From positions 2,543,501-2,607,500 of the forward strand of contig NZ_OU957226.1 in the NCBI RefSeq assembly GCF_918731615.1: a stretch of DNA of 64,000 bases, in the 5' to 3' direction. A program made the position numbers and the translations under genes. Under the pieces are notes generated by a model. That model was not told the DNA's origin. It did not search any database and saw only the letters and a program-made list of their open reading frames with translations. Shown piece after piece: positions 36,390 to 44,705 of this stretch; the first letter of the stretch is position 1, and each line of letters begins with the position of its first letter. Origin of the DNA: Flavobacterium sp. CECT 9288 (lineage in GTDB: Bacteria > Bacteroidota > Bacteroidia > Flavobacteriales > Flavobacteriaceae).

Positions 36390-37301
36390 TTAAATAAACT
36401 GTACTAAAAAATACCAAAACAACAAAGTGACAAACGATAATGGGATTCCAAAACCAATCATCATACTGCTTAAACGAGGTTTTAAACCATGGGAAGCAGC
36501 TAAAATACAAGCTGTAATCATTGGAGCCATGGCAGCTTCCATCATTGCTACTTGAATAATTTTAGAATGCTGTTGCAAAAGCACTACATATAACAAATAA
36601 ATAAGTGCAGGCGTTAGGATTAATTTATATAGAAGTCCGAGTCCTAAAAAACGCCAATGTTGACTTTTACGTTCAAATTTTAATTGCAATCCTACTGATA
36701 ACAATGCTATTGGTGTTACGCCACTTCCTACTTTTTGTAATCCAAATTGAAGCGTATCAATGAAATCATATCCTAAATTATTCATGACGCAGGCAATAAT
36801 GAATGTAATAAAAGGAGGAAAAAAAAGGATTTTTTTTAAAATATCAAATCCATTAGATTGACTACTAGAATACATAGTAGCGACAAGAATACCTAGTGTA
36901 GAAAGTACCACAAAAGATCCAGGTTGATCAACCAAGATCGCTGTTTTCAATCCTTCTTCACCATACAAAGCTTCAATTATGGGAAATCCTAGAAAGGAAG
37001 TGTTTCCTAGTCCTGCCGTTAGAATCAAACATCCAATGAGTTTATTAGACCAACCAAATTTTCTTCCAAGCAAAGTAAAAAAGAGATACGCGCCTACAAA
37101 GCCTATCCAAGCAACGCCAATAGGAAAAAGCAACTCCGTACTCCATTTTATTTTGGGGATGTAAAATAATGCAAGCGCAGGAAGACAAATATAAATTACA
37201 ATTTTATTCAGTAATTTATAAATGTTTACTGGAAATCCTTTGCAATGTTGCAAAACAATACCGAGTACTAAAAAAACAAAAATTAATATAAAATTGGTCA
37301 T
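36390..37301 (-). CDS. AEC-family (auxin efflux carrier type) transporter
   Basis: The 303-residue membrane protein has ten helices in two inverted repeats. Conserved segments are NKIVIYICLPALALFYIP near residue 33 and TAGLGNTSFLGFPIIEALYG near 95. The family exports organic acids such as malate or malonate in bacteria. Its substrate is unknown. It is followed on the minus strand by the Fsr-like gene after 43 bases and may be cotranscribed. Confidence 0.88.
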   Translation of the reverse strand: MTNFILIFVFLVLGIVLQHCKGFPVNIYKLLNKIVIYICLPALALFYIPKIKWSTELLFPIGVAWIGFVGAYLFFTLLGRKFGWSNKLIGCLILTAGLGNTSFLGFPIIEALYGEEGLKTAILVDQPGSFVVLSTLGILVATMYSSSQSNGFDILKKILFFPPFITFIIACVMNNLGYDFIDTLQFGLQKVGSGVTPIALLSVGLQLKFERKSQHWRFLGLGLLYKLILTPALIYLLYVVLLQQHSKIIQVAMMEAAMAPMITACILAASHGLKPRLSSMMIGFGIPLSFVTLLFWYFLVQFI

Positions 37302-37393
37302 AGCTTAATTTACTACAAAAGTACCCCTATTTTATGAATTGAATCAAATGAATTTACAAATAGGCGCATCACCAAGAAAAAAACATTTTAAAA

Positions 37394-37423
37394 TTGGTAA
37401 ATTAAAAATACATTGTATATTTG
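37394..37423 (+). promoter_or_regulatory. Promoter of the Rrf2 gene
   Basis: TTG (37394) and TATATTTG (37416-37423) are 19 bases apart, a perfect match to the Bacteroidota consensus. The predicted transcription start lies about 13 bases before the ATG at 37443 and is covered by the palindrome at 37422-37440. Confidence 0.8.
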
Positions 37424-37440
37424 TAACATATTTTATTACA
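37422..37440 (+). promoter_or_regulatory. Palindromic operator overlapping the Rrf2 promoter
   Basis: TGTAACATATTTTATTACA has arms TGTAA and TTACA nine bases apart and covers the last base of the -7 box and the transcription start. A near-identical site lies at 37870-37888, upstream of the NAD(P)-binding gene, so this is the likely binding site of the Rrf2 protein itself. Confidence 0.65.
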
Positions 37441-37442
37441 GT

Positions 37443-37850
37443 ATGATTTCAGGTAAGTTTGCTATAACCATTCACATTCTCACATTGCTGCATCAATTTC
37501 CTGAGGAATTTTTATCCTCAGAGTTCTTGGCGTCGAGTATGAATGTACACCCCGTTTTGGTTCGGAAAGAGATAGCAAACCTTAAAAAAAATAATATTGT
37601 AGTTAGTAAAGAAGGTAAAAATGGAGGTAGTAAATTATCCGTATCGGCAGCGTCCCTTACTTTAGATACCATATTTAAAATGACTTTTGAAACCGTTAAC
37701 TTAGGCTATGCAAAAAACACGCCCAATCCAAAATGCCCTATCGGAAGAAAAATGAATGAAAAACTAACCGATTTGTATGATGAGATCAACACTAAAATCA
37801 GCTCTGAATTGAGCAATATAACACTCGAAAAATTTTCGAATCAATTTTAA
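37443..37850 (+). CDS. Rrf2-family transcriptional regulator (YwnA-like)
   Basis: The 135-residue protein has a winged helix with LSSEFLASSMNVHPVLVRKE (about 27-46) and the wing SKEGKNGGSKLS. It lacks the three-cysteine iron-sulfur cluster site of IscR; one Cys is present (NPKCPIG), as in the YwnA/CymR-like group. The ATG at 37443 is preferred over a TTG at 37413, which lies inside the promoter. It probably represses itself and the adjacent NAD(P)-binding gene through the paired palindromes. Confidence 0.9.
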   Translation: MISGKFAITIHILTLLHQFPEEFLSSEFLASSMNVHPVLVRKEIANLKKNNIVVSKEGKNGGSKLSVSAASLTLDTIFKMTFETVNLGYAKNTPNPKCPIGRKMNEKLTDLYDEINTKISSELSNITLEKFSNQF

Positions 37851-37869
37851 ACTTTTTTTTAACTAAAAC

Positions 37870-37888
37870 TGTAACATTTTTTATTACG
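37870..37888 (+). promoter_or_regulatory. Second palindromic operator, upstream of the NAD(P)-binding gene
   Basis: TGTAACATTTTTTATTACG is identical to the site at 37422-37440 at 17 of 19 positions and lies 17 bases before the ATG at 37906. Confidence 0.65.
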
Positions 37889-37905
37889 TATTAAAACCCA
37901 ACATT

Positions 37906-38553
37906 ATGAAAATTGCTATCATTGGAGCCACTGGATTTGTAGGCACCGCTATTCTAAACGAATTAAACGCGCGTAATCATGAAATTACTGCAATTGCGAG
38001 AAACCCAAAAGACGAAAACAAAGAACACGTAAAATGGATTAAGGCCAATGCCCATGTTGAAACGGAATTACTTGAGGCCATTGCAGGGAATGATCTTGTG
38101 ATTAACGCCTATAGTGCAGGTTGGACCAATCCAAACTTTTACAACGATTTTCTTGAAGCCTCAAAAACAATTCAGGAAGCTGTAAAAAAATCAGATGTAA
38201 AACGATTCCTCACTATTGGAGGAGGCGGTAGTTTGTATGTTGCTCCGAATGTTCAAGCAGTAGACACACCTGATTTCCCAAAAGAATATTATATGGGCGC
38301 TACCGCTGCAAGGGATTATTTGAATCATATCAAAGAGGAAAAAGAATTGAATTGGACATTCTTTAGTCCAGCTTTAGAGATGCATCAAGGAATCACTACA
38401 GGAAGAACTGGAAAATACCGTTTGGGTTTAGAAAATCCTGTCTTTAACGAAGACAATAGAAGCATCCTATCTGTAGAGGATCTTGCAGTTGTTATTGCCG
38501 ATGAAGCCGAAGAACCAAAGCATCATCAAGTACGATTTACAGCGGCATATTAG
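37906..38553 (+). CDS. NAD(P)-binding oxidoreductase-like protein (NmrA/atypical SDR)
   Basis: The 215-residue protein has a Rossmann fold starting IAIIGATGFVGTAILNEL, a TTWAN-like VINAYSAG, and RFLTIGGGGSLY. Atypical SDR proteins of this kind bind NAD(P)H and often act as quinone reductases or redox sensors. The catalytic YxxxK of classical SDRs is not in place. It is the likely target of the Rrf2 regulator, a common pairing in thiol or quinone stress responses. Confidence 0.88.
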   Translation: MKIAIIGATGFVGTAILNELNARNHEITAIARNPKDENKEHVKWIKANAHVETELLEAIAGNDLVINAYSAGWTNPNFYNDFLEASKTIQEAVKKSDVKRFLTIGGGGSLYVAPNVQAVDTPDFPKEYYMGATAARDYLNHIKEEKELNWTFFSPALEMHQGITTGRTGKYRLGLENPVFNEDNRSILSVEDLAVVIADEAEEPKHHQVRFTAAY

Positions 38554-38574
38554 TACACAACTAGCATCTAAAAA

Positions 38575-38616
38575 AACAGTTTCAAAAAGTAAAAGCTTAT
38601 TTGAAACTGTTTTTGT
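38575..38616 (+). terminator. Terminator after the NAD(P)-binding gene
   Basis: AAACAGTTTCAAA pairs with TTTGAAACTGTTT, a 13-pair stem with a 12-base loop and a following T-rich run. Its right arm overlaps the -33 element of the meaB promoter. Confidence 0.88.
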
Positions 38617-38630
38617 TTTTAGTACTTTTA
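38601..38630 (+). promoter_or_regulatory. Promoter of meaB, nested in the terminator
   Basis: TTG (38601) and TACTTTTA (38623-38630) are 19 bases apart; the -7 box has one mismatch to TAnnTTTG. The predicted start lies about 14 bases before the TTG start codon at 38651, which supports that codon. Confidence 0.55.
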
Positions 38631-38650
38631 CAGTTCAACGCCACCATATT

Positions 38651-39742
38651 TTGGAACAAAAAGACAAAAACCCAAGCGCACTTCACGAAAAACCCGGAAT
38701 TACTCCTCCCGAAATGATCAGCACAACATCTGTTGGAGTTATTCAGCGTTTTAGAAAAATACAACCGTCCTCAAAAGAACTTGTTGAAGGTATTTTAGCC
38801 GAAAATATTACTGCCTTGAGCCGAGCCATTACTCTTGTAGAAAGTACCAGCAGTACTCATTTGGCTAAAGCCAATGAAGTAATCACAGCTTGCTTACCGC
38901 ACGCCAATAAATCGGTGCGAATTGGAATTACAGGCGTTCCCGGCGTTGGAAAAAGTACTTTTATTGAAGCTTTTGGAAAATACTTAACGAGCTTAGGAAA
39001 AAAAGTAGCCGTACTGGCCGTTGATCCTAGTAGTACTATTTCACACGGAAGTATTCTGGGTGATAAAACTCGTATGGAAGAACTAGTCAAAGATAAAAAT
39101 GCGTTTATCCGTCCATCAGCCTCAGGAGAAACATTAGGAGGTGTAGCCCGTAAAACTCGTGAAACCATTACACTTTGTGAAGCTGCAGGTTTTGATATTA
39201 TTATTATAGAAACTGTTGGCGTGGGCCAAAGCGAAACGGCTGTTCACAGTATGGTTGATTTTTTTCTGTTATTAAAAATATCTGGTGCAGGCGATGAATT
39301 ACAAGGCATTAAACGCGGGATTATGGAAATGGCCGATGCTATTGTGATCAACAAAGCCGATGGCGATAATATCAAAAGAGCCAATCTTGCCAAATTAGAA
39401 TTCAACAGAGCTTTGCATCTTTTTCCGGCCAAAAAATCAGGCTGGACACCAACCACGGCAGCTTGTAGCGCCATAACACAAGAAGGAATCAGCGAAGTTT
39501 GGACTACCATCGAGAAATTCTTAAGCCTAACCAAAAGCAATGCCTATTTTTTTGAAAAAAGAAAAGAACAAAATCAATATTGGATGCTTGAGACGATCAA
39601 CGAGCAATTGAAAACCAATTTTTTCAGCAATCCAGAAATTCAAAAATCATTAACCTCTACGAAAAAAGCGGTGCAAAATGATGAAATTTCACCCTTTGCA
39701 GCCGCTCAAAAATTATTAGAAACCTATTTCAAAAAAAAGTAA
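38651..39742 (+). CDS. meaB: MeaB-type GTPase (methylmalonyl-CoA mutase chaperone)
   Basis: MeaB guards the B12-dependent methylmalonyl-CoA mutase, helping cofactor loading and protecting it from inactivation. The protein (363 residues) has Walker A GVPGVGKST, the switch region AVDPSST, the DKTRMEEL segment, VETVGVGQSE-like IETVGVGQSE and NKADGDN for guanine. The N-terminal LHEKPGITPP is typical of family members, which supports the TTG start at 38651; the frame open further upstream runs through a terminator and is rejected. The mutase genes are not in this window. Confidence 0.92.
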   Translation: MEQKDKNPSALHEKPGITPPEMISTTSVGVIQRFRKIQPSSKELVEGILAENITALSRAITLVESTSSTHLAKANEVITACLPHANKSVRIGITGVPGVGKSTFIEAFGKYLTSLGKKVAVLAVDPSSTISHGSILGDKTRMEELVKDKNAFIRPSASGETLGGVARKTRETITLCEAAGFDIIIIETVGVGQSETAVHSMVDFFLLLKISGAGDELQGIKRGIMEMADAIVINKADGDNIKRANLAKLEFNRALHLFPAKKSGWTPTTAACSAITQEGISEVWTTIEKFLSLTKSNAYFFEKRKEQNQYWMLETINEQLKTNFFSNPEIQKSLTSTKKAVQNDEISPFAAAQKLLETYFKKK

Positions 39743-39745
39743 AAC

Positions 39746-39976
39746 TTACTCTTTCTCGTAGCGTTCCATTTCTCGGTCATAAAACTCATTAGCAAGAACA
39801 ATTAATCCTTCCATTTCTGTATTTAATTCGGCTTCATCTAAATCCTCCGCTTCTTCCATAAACTCTACCTCATCGTCTTTCAAATTAATTATAAAACGTG
39901 GGTAATCTAGGTGAATGATAAATATATCTTCGGGAAAATCAGTATTGTCGCCCAGTAAAAATTTTGGTAATTCCAT
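39746..39976 (-). CDS. Small acidic protein of unknown function
   Basis: I do not recognise this 76-residue protein. It has no signal or membrane segment. The first half reads like a small beta sheet (FLLGDNTDFPEDIFIIHLDYPRFIINL) and the second is strongly acidic and helical (DDEVEFMEEAEDLDEAELN). It lies 3 bases from the end of meaB on the opposite strand and 24 bases after the MATE gene on its own strand. Confidence 0.7.
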   Translation of the reverse strand: MELPKFLLGDNTDFPEDIFIIHLDYPRFIINLKDDEVEFMEEAEDLDEAELNTEMEGLIVLANEFYDREMERYEKE

Positions 39977-40000
39977 GAATGTAATGTTAAATATTTAAGT

Positions 40001-41401
40001 TTAGTTCTCGTTTTGTTGTACCAAACGTTTTGTCAATCTTGCAAAGCGAATATACAAAAATAATGCAGCAATTGTTAAACCTGCTAAAAGTCCTATCCAG
40101 ATACCCACAGCTTTGAGCTCTGTGTACTTTCCTAAATAATACGATATAGGAAAACCAACAACCCAATAGGCTACAAAGGTAATGTACATAGGGATTTTTA
40201 CATCTTGAAGACCTCTAAGTGCACCCAAAACAACTACTTGAATCCCATCTGAAATTTGAAATATAGCCGCAATCAACAATAGTTTTGAAGTGATCGCTAT
40301 AATTTCATTATTATCAACTAGTTGACTCGCATCGGACATGTTTAAGAAAAAATGTGGTAACACTTGATGAAAGATAACAAATAAAATTGCAAAAAATATT
40401 TCTAGTAAAATAGCTAAAATAAAAATAGAGCGTGCTACTACAATAAGTTGCTTAAAATCATTCAATCCCTTGGTATTACTTACTCGTATCATGGCTGTTA
40501 CACTAAGTCCCATGGCTACCATAAAGGTAGATGATGCCAGGATTAACGCTATTTGATTAGCTGCTTGGCTATTTTTTCCTAATGATCCAGAAAGCCAAAT
40601 TGCCGCCGTAAACAAAGTCACCTCAAAAAGCATTTGCATGGCTGAGGGCATTCCTAAATTAATGATTTTTTTAAGAATCGATTTTTTTATTTCTTTGAAA
40701 CTAAAATTCTTAAAGTATTTTTTCAAATCGGCGTTTCTTTTCAATAAATAATGCATAAAAACCACCATCATGATTCGGGATAAAACCGTTCCTAATGCTG
40801 CCCCTAGAATTCCTAATTTTGGAAAAATCCAAATTCCATAAATCAATACATAGTTAAAAAAAACATGCACCACATTTGCCAGCAAAATAGCATACATAGA
40901 ATATTTCGTTTTTGATAAACCATCTGCAAACTGCTTGTATCCTTGGTACATGATTACCGGAATCATAGAAAAAGCAACCCAATCAATATAAGGAGCAGCA
41001 AGATCAGCTACTTCTTTGGGCTGATGCATGATATACATTACTTGTTTAGAAAGTACCGTAACCACAAACAACACAAGTCCCAAAATGGTACATAGCAATA
41101 ATCCGTGATGAAAAGTAGTTCGGATTTTTTGATTGTCTTTTTCAGCATCGGCCTCTGCAATAAGCGGTGTTATTGCCGTAGAAAACCCAATGCCTATAGA
41201 CATTGCAATAAAAATAAAACTATTTCCAAGTGAAACTGCTGCTAATTCAGTAGAGCCTAATTTCCCTACCATAAAATTATCTACAATACCTATTAATGTA
41301 TGCCCCAACATTCCTAGAATGACAGGATAGGCTAATTTGATGTTATAAGAAAACTCTTTGACGTACTGAGATAAATTCACTTTGTTATTTTTTGAAGGCA
41401 A
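40001..41401 (-). CDS. MATE-family multidrug efflux transporter
   Basis: The 466-residue protein has 12 helices in two MATE halves. Typical segments are GIVDNFMVGKLGSTELAAVSLGN near residue 38, VLSRIMMVVFMHYLL and QMLFEVTLFTAAIWLSG near 255. MATE pumps export organic cations by sodium or proton exchange. It resembles the NorM group. The small acidic protein follows on the same strand after 24 bases. Confidence 0.93.
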   Translation of the reverse strand: MPSKNNKVNLSQYVKEFSYNIKLAYPVILGMLGHTLIGIVDNFMVGKLGSTELAAVSLGNSFIFIAMSIGIGFSTAITPLIAEADAEKDNQKIRTTFHHGLLLCTILGLVLFVVTVLSKQVMYIMHQPKEVADLAAPYIDWVAFSMIPVIMYQGYKQFADGLSKTKYSMYAILLANVVHVFFNYVLIYGIWIFPKLGILGAALGTVLSRIMMVVFMHYLLKRNADLKKYFKNFSFKEIKKSILKKIINLGMPSAMQMLFEVTLFTAAIWLSGSLGKNSQAANQIALILASSTFMVAMGLSVTAMIRVSNTKGLNDFKQLIVVARSIFILAILLEIFFAILFVIFHQVLPHFFLNMSDASQLVDNNEIIAITSKLLLIAAIFQISDGIQVVVLGALRGLQDVKIPMYITFVAYWVVGFPISYYLGKYTELKAVGIWIGLLAGLTIAALFLYIRFARLTKRLVQQNEN

Positions 41402-41535
41402 AGATAATTAGAAGCTTTCAATTCTAGCATTGCTAGTCCATTATTAAACTAGCTTTTTTCATTGTTACTCCCCAAAACAAGAAATTCTGTAACAAACCCG
41501 TTAAATTGTATAACATGCCTACAAAACTCCAAGTC

Positions 41536-41543
41536 TATATTTG
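41536..41543 (+). promoter_or_regulatory. -7 box for the beta-barrel protein gene
   Basis: TATATTTG is a perfect -7 box, 66 bases before the ATG at 41610. No TTG sits at the expected -33 position (CATG instead). Confidence 0.55.
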
Positions 41544-41609
41544 TACCGTTGTATTGCACGAATAACAAAAGCAAAATGACACAAAATATTAATATTAAAT
41601 TTTACAATT

Positions 41610-42170
41610 ATGACAATCGCAGGAAAAATTAAAACAGGATTTTTAGTAGCAGTAGCAATGATGTTTGCTTCAACAACTCAAGCACAAGAAACAAACACAG
41701 CAGAGAATTATGATCAAGGTTTCCGTTTAGGTGTAGGATTAAATGCAGGTTACTCAACTAATGACCCATACAAATTAGCACTTGGTGCTGACGTAAGAGG
41801 TCAATATGATTTATCAAAAAGATACTCTTTGACCTTAACTACAGGATACACTAATTTGTTTGTTAGTAAAGCTGACGGAAAAGACTTAGGTTTAATCCCG
41901 GCAAAAGCAGGTTTCAAAGCATTTATTTGGGACGATCAGTTTTATGTAATGGGTGAAGCAGGTGCAGCATTTGCAGTAAGTAATGTAGACAATACCAGAG
42001 ATAAAACATCATTATTATTGTCTCCAAGTATTGGATACGCTACTAAATATATTGATGTATCGTTGAACTATACACATTACAATCATTTAGATCGTTTAAA
42101 CAACAATGGAACTCTTGGTAGAGGAGTTGGACAAGTTGGTGTACGTTTGGCTTACGGTTTTAAACTATAA
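41610..42170 (+). CDS. Small outer-membrane beta-barrel protein
   Basis: The 186-residue protein has a signal peptide ending TTQAQE and about eight amphipathic strands (for example FRLGVGLNAGYST, YSLTLTTGYTNLF, FYVMGEAGAAFAV, and a C-terminal VGVRLAYGFKL). This fits an eight-strand OmpA/OmpW-like barrel without a peptidoglycan domain. Function unknown. It is a single-gene unit with its own promoter box and terminator. Confidence 0.78.
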   Translation: MTIAGKIKTGFLVAVAMMFASTTQAQETNTAENYDQGFRLGVGLNAGYSTNDPYKLALGADVRGQYDLSKRYSLTLTTGYTNLFVSKADGKDLGLIPAKAGFKAFIWDDQFYVMGEAGAAFAVSNVDNTRDKTSLLLSPSIGYATKYIDVSLNYTHYNHLDRLNNNGTLGRGVGQVGVRLAYGFKL

Positions 42171-42195
42171 GACCTCATAAAATTAGTTATAAAAA

Positions 42196-42222
42196 AATGC
42201 GCTGAAATTCAGCGCATTTTTT
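42196..42222 (+). terminator. Terminator after the beta-barrel gene
   Basis: AAATGCGCTGA and TCAGCGCATTT form an 11-pair stem with a three-base loop and a T run. Confidence 0.92.
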
Positions 42223-42226
42223 TTGT

Positions 42227-43105
42227 CTATTCCTTTTCTAACATTTCTTTATACAATTCCATATTAGCCTTGACCTTATCATCCATCTCTGGCTCCTTAA
42301 TATCAGTGTGTTTTTGCATTTCTTCCCAAATAATCTTAGCCACAATATAACGTGCCATTTCTTTATCATCGGCTGGAACAACATACCATGGCGCATGCTC
42401 AGAACTTGTCTTGTTTATGGCTTCTTCATAAAAATGCATATAATTATCCCATTGATCACGCTCTTTTAAATCTCCTACCGAAAATTTCCAGTTGTGTTCC
42501 CTCTCTTCTAATCGGCGTAGCAAGCGCTGCCTTTGCTCCTCTTTACTCAAATGCAAAAAGAACTTTAGCATAATGGTTCCATTTTGCGTAATATGCTTTT
42601 CAAAATTATTGATCTGCTCCATTCTATTTTCCCAAAACTCCGGCGTAATGTCTGCCACGTCTTCAATTCCTGGTAGATTTTCGTTCAAAATATACTCGGG
42701 ATGCACTCTCGTCACCAAAACATTTTCATAATGCGATCTATTAAACACTGCAAACTTTCCCTTTTCAGGTAAAACTAAATAATGCCTCCACAAATAATCA
42801 TGCTCTAACTCGGTAGAATTGGGCGTTTTAAAACTATGTACCACCACTCCTCTCGAATTAAATTCCTTAAAAACTTCCCGAATCAAACTGTCCTTTCCAG
42901 AAGTGTCCATTCCTTGCAAACAAATCAAAACACCATACTTATTATGCGCGTACATGACATCTTGAAGGGCACTTAATTTTTCAGTGACATTCTTTAATTT
43001 GTCTTCTTTTTTTTCATCACTGGCACCAATTTCTAAATTGGTTGGCAATTTTGACAAGTTAATTTTATCAACAACTTTAAAATCATCCGGATTTATAGAC
43101 TTCAT
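42227..43105 (-). CDS. Polyphosphate kinase 2 family protein (polyP-nucleotide phosphotransferase)
   Basis: PPK2 enzymes phosphorylate AMP or ADP/GDP using polyphosphate. The protein (292 residues from ATG 43105) has Walker A LQGMDTSGKDS near residue 65, the Walker B-like FNRSHYENVLV, and the lid segment HLSKEEQRQRLLRR. The pattern fits the polyP:AMP/ADP class (about 290 residues). An open frame from 43291 adds 62 residues, but those are the translation of a dispersed hairpin repeat (43150-43236), so the start at 43105 is correct. Confidence 0.92.
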   Translation of the reverse strand: MKSINPDDFKVVDKINLSKLPTNLEIGASDEKKEDKLKNVTEKLSALQDVMYAHNKYGVLICLQGMDTSGKDSLIREVFKEFNSRGVVVHSFKTPNSTELEHDYLWRHYLVLPEKGKFAVFNRSHYENVLVTRVHPEYILNENLPGIEDVADITPEFWENRMEQINNFEKHITQNGTIMLKFFLHLSKEEQRQRLLRRLEEREHNWKFSVGDLKERDQWDNYMHFYEEAINKTSSEHAPWYVVPADDKEMARYIVAKIIWEEMQKHTDIKEPEMDDKVKANMELYKEMLEKE

Positions 43106-43149
43106 AGGAAATAATTTATCTTTACTTCTCAAATATAAGAAATTACAAG

Positions 43150-43236
43150 GAGCTTTTTCCCGCTGTACGCTTGAATCTTTTCCTCCGCCAAAAAAAGGCG
43201 TTCGTAAAAGGATAACGCTTCCATCAGGGCTAGGGA
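43150..43236 (-). repeat. Dispersed hairpin repeat upstream of PPK2
   Basis: On the minus strand it runs CCCTAGCCCTGATGGAAGCG, then a hairpin GAACGCC / GGCGG with a T-rich loop, and ends AGCGGGAAAAAGCT. Borders and order match the copy at 15632-15712. Confidence 0.65.
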
Positions 43237-43258
43237 CTTGCTGTAAAAAACACAAATC

Positions 43259-44095
43259 ATGGAAAAATTCAAACTCGAAATTCTCTTTCACATCATCGGT
43301 ATTGGTTCAGCTTCAGGACTTATCTATAAAAATAATTCCCTCCTAATAATAGGTGATAACAGCGGATTCCTTTATGAATATCAATTGGATTCTAAAGAAT
43401 TACAACGCCATCCATTGCTCGAAAATCCTATTGAAAACACCCCTAAAAAAGATAAAGCCGATTTTGAAGCTATCGCATACTTTGGAGATAGTCTTTATGT
43501 TTTTGGATCTGGGTCAACCGCCAATAGAAACAAAATGATTCAGCTAAACGATGCCGATAAAAAAATAATTGCAACTCACGATCTAACCGATTTGTATGCT
43601 GTCATGCAAAACTTTGGCGAGATTAATCCCGAAGATTTCAATATTGAAGGCGCCACGTATAATGGTCAAAATTGGTATTTATTGAACCGCGGAAACGGAA
43701 TTTCGAATAAAAATGTACTTTTTACCATAGCCGGAAAAAACCTAACAAACGATTTTCAAATTCTGTCCAATGCTTACAAATTACCTAAAATAAAAGGAGT
43801 ACGCAGCAGCTTTACCGATGCAATTCTTGTAGACGATACGCTTTATTTTTTGGCCTCTGCCGAAGATACACAATCAACGTATGATGATGGCGAAGTTTTA
43901 GGAAGCTTAATTGGGAGCATCGACTTGAAAACCATGAAAATCAATTTCACTCAAAAAATTAGCGATACCCATAAATTCGAAGGATTGACTTTATACACCA
44001 ATTCAAAAGAAAAAATTGAGTTCCTGCTTTGTGAAGACAAAGACACTGAAGTTTTAGAAACGTATATTTATAAATTATCCTTTTCAAAGCAATAA
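43259..44095 (+). CDS. Propeller-like protein of unknown function
   Basis: The 278-residue protein has no clear signal peptide. It contains repeated short strand blocks such as SGLIYKNNSLLIIGDNSGFLY, KADFEAIAYFGDSLYVFGSGS, EDFNIEGATYNGQNWYLLNRG and HKFEGLTLYTNS, which fit a beta-propeller like the SdiA-regulated/DUF6929 type. No catalytic residue is evident. It overlaps the region of the PPK2 repeat on the opposite strand; its ATG at 43259 lies just outside that repeat. Confidence 0.65.
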   Translation: MEKFKLEILFHIIGIGSASGLIYKNNSLLIIGDNSGFLYEYQLDSKELQRHPLLENPIENTPKKDKADFEAIAYFGDSLYVFGSGSTANRNKMIQLNDADKKIIATHDLTDLYAVMQNFGEINPEDFNIEGATYNGQNWYLLNRGNGISNKNVLFTIAGKNLTNDFQILSNAYKLPKIKGVRSSFTDAILVDDTLYFLASAEDTQSTYDDGEVLGSLIGSIDLKTMKINFTQKISDTHKFEGLTLYTNSKEKIEFLLCEDKDTEVLETYIYKLSFSKQ

Positions 44096-44166
44096 ATCAA
44101 AAAATATTTTATCTCCATCCCAACCTTTTTCATTTTTTTAATCTCTTTAGTAGAAAGACATAAATT

Positions 44167-44703
44167 GTGATAAACGAAAATTTAATTTCTGACTGCAAAA
44201 AAATGCAACGAGATGCCCAGCGTCAAGTGTATGAGCTTATGGCTCCAAAATTGTACCGCACTTGCAAGCGCTACCTAAAGAAAGAGGAAGAAATAGAAGA
44301 GGCATTGGCCGACGCTTTCTATACTATTTTTACCAAACTCGACCAGCTCAAAGAATTTGGAGCTTTTGAAGCTTGGTCCCGAAAAATTACAGTCAATCAT
44401 TGTTTGGCTACCATCAAGAAAAACACCAATTTCAATTTGCATCTCGATGATGTCAAAACCCTTTCGCAACCTTTTACTGATGAAATAACGGACCTCGAAG
44501 AGGAAGATTTGCTGAATTTGCTCAATCACATTCCTGAAGGTTGCAAGACGATTTTTAATCTTTTCGTTATCGAGGGCTATGGCCACAAAGAAATTGCAGT
44601 TATGCTGAACATTTCCGAAGGCACATCCAAATCACAATTGAATGCTTCGAAAACCAAACTGAAGGAATTAGTAAACAATTTGTATTACCAAAAAGCGAAA
44701 TAG
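44167..44703 (+). CDS. ECF-type RNA polymerase sigma factor
   Basis: The 178-residue protein has sigma region 2 (QRQVYELMAPKLYRTCKRYL, EALADAFYTIF) and region 4 (LNHIPEGCKTIFNLFVIEGYGHKEIAVMLNISEGTSKSQL). It begins with GTG 44167. In Bacteroidota such factors are often paired with an anti-sigma membrane protein; the gene 2 bases downstream has one membrane helix near its start and may be that partner. Confidence 0.92.
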   Translation: MINENLISDCKKMQRDAQRQVYELMAPKLYRTCKRYLKKEEEIEEALADAFYTIFTKLDQLKEFGAFEAWSRKITVNHCLATIKKNTNFNLHLDDVKTLSQPFTDEITDLEEEDLLNLLNHIPEGCKTIFNLFVIEGYGHKEIAVMLNISEGTSKSQLNASKTKLKELVNNLYYQKAK

Positions 44704-44705
44704 TC

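Noticed and set aside
38483..38650. Longer MeaB from an upstream in-frame ATG
   Set aside because: It would run through the terminator and promoter and overlap the preceding gene; the TTG at 38651 fits the family start.
43106..43291. N-terminal extension of PPK2
   Set aside because: The extra 62 codons are a translated dispersed repeat also found at 15632-15712; the start at 43105 fits the family.
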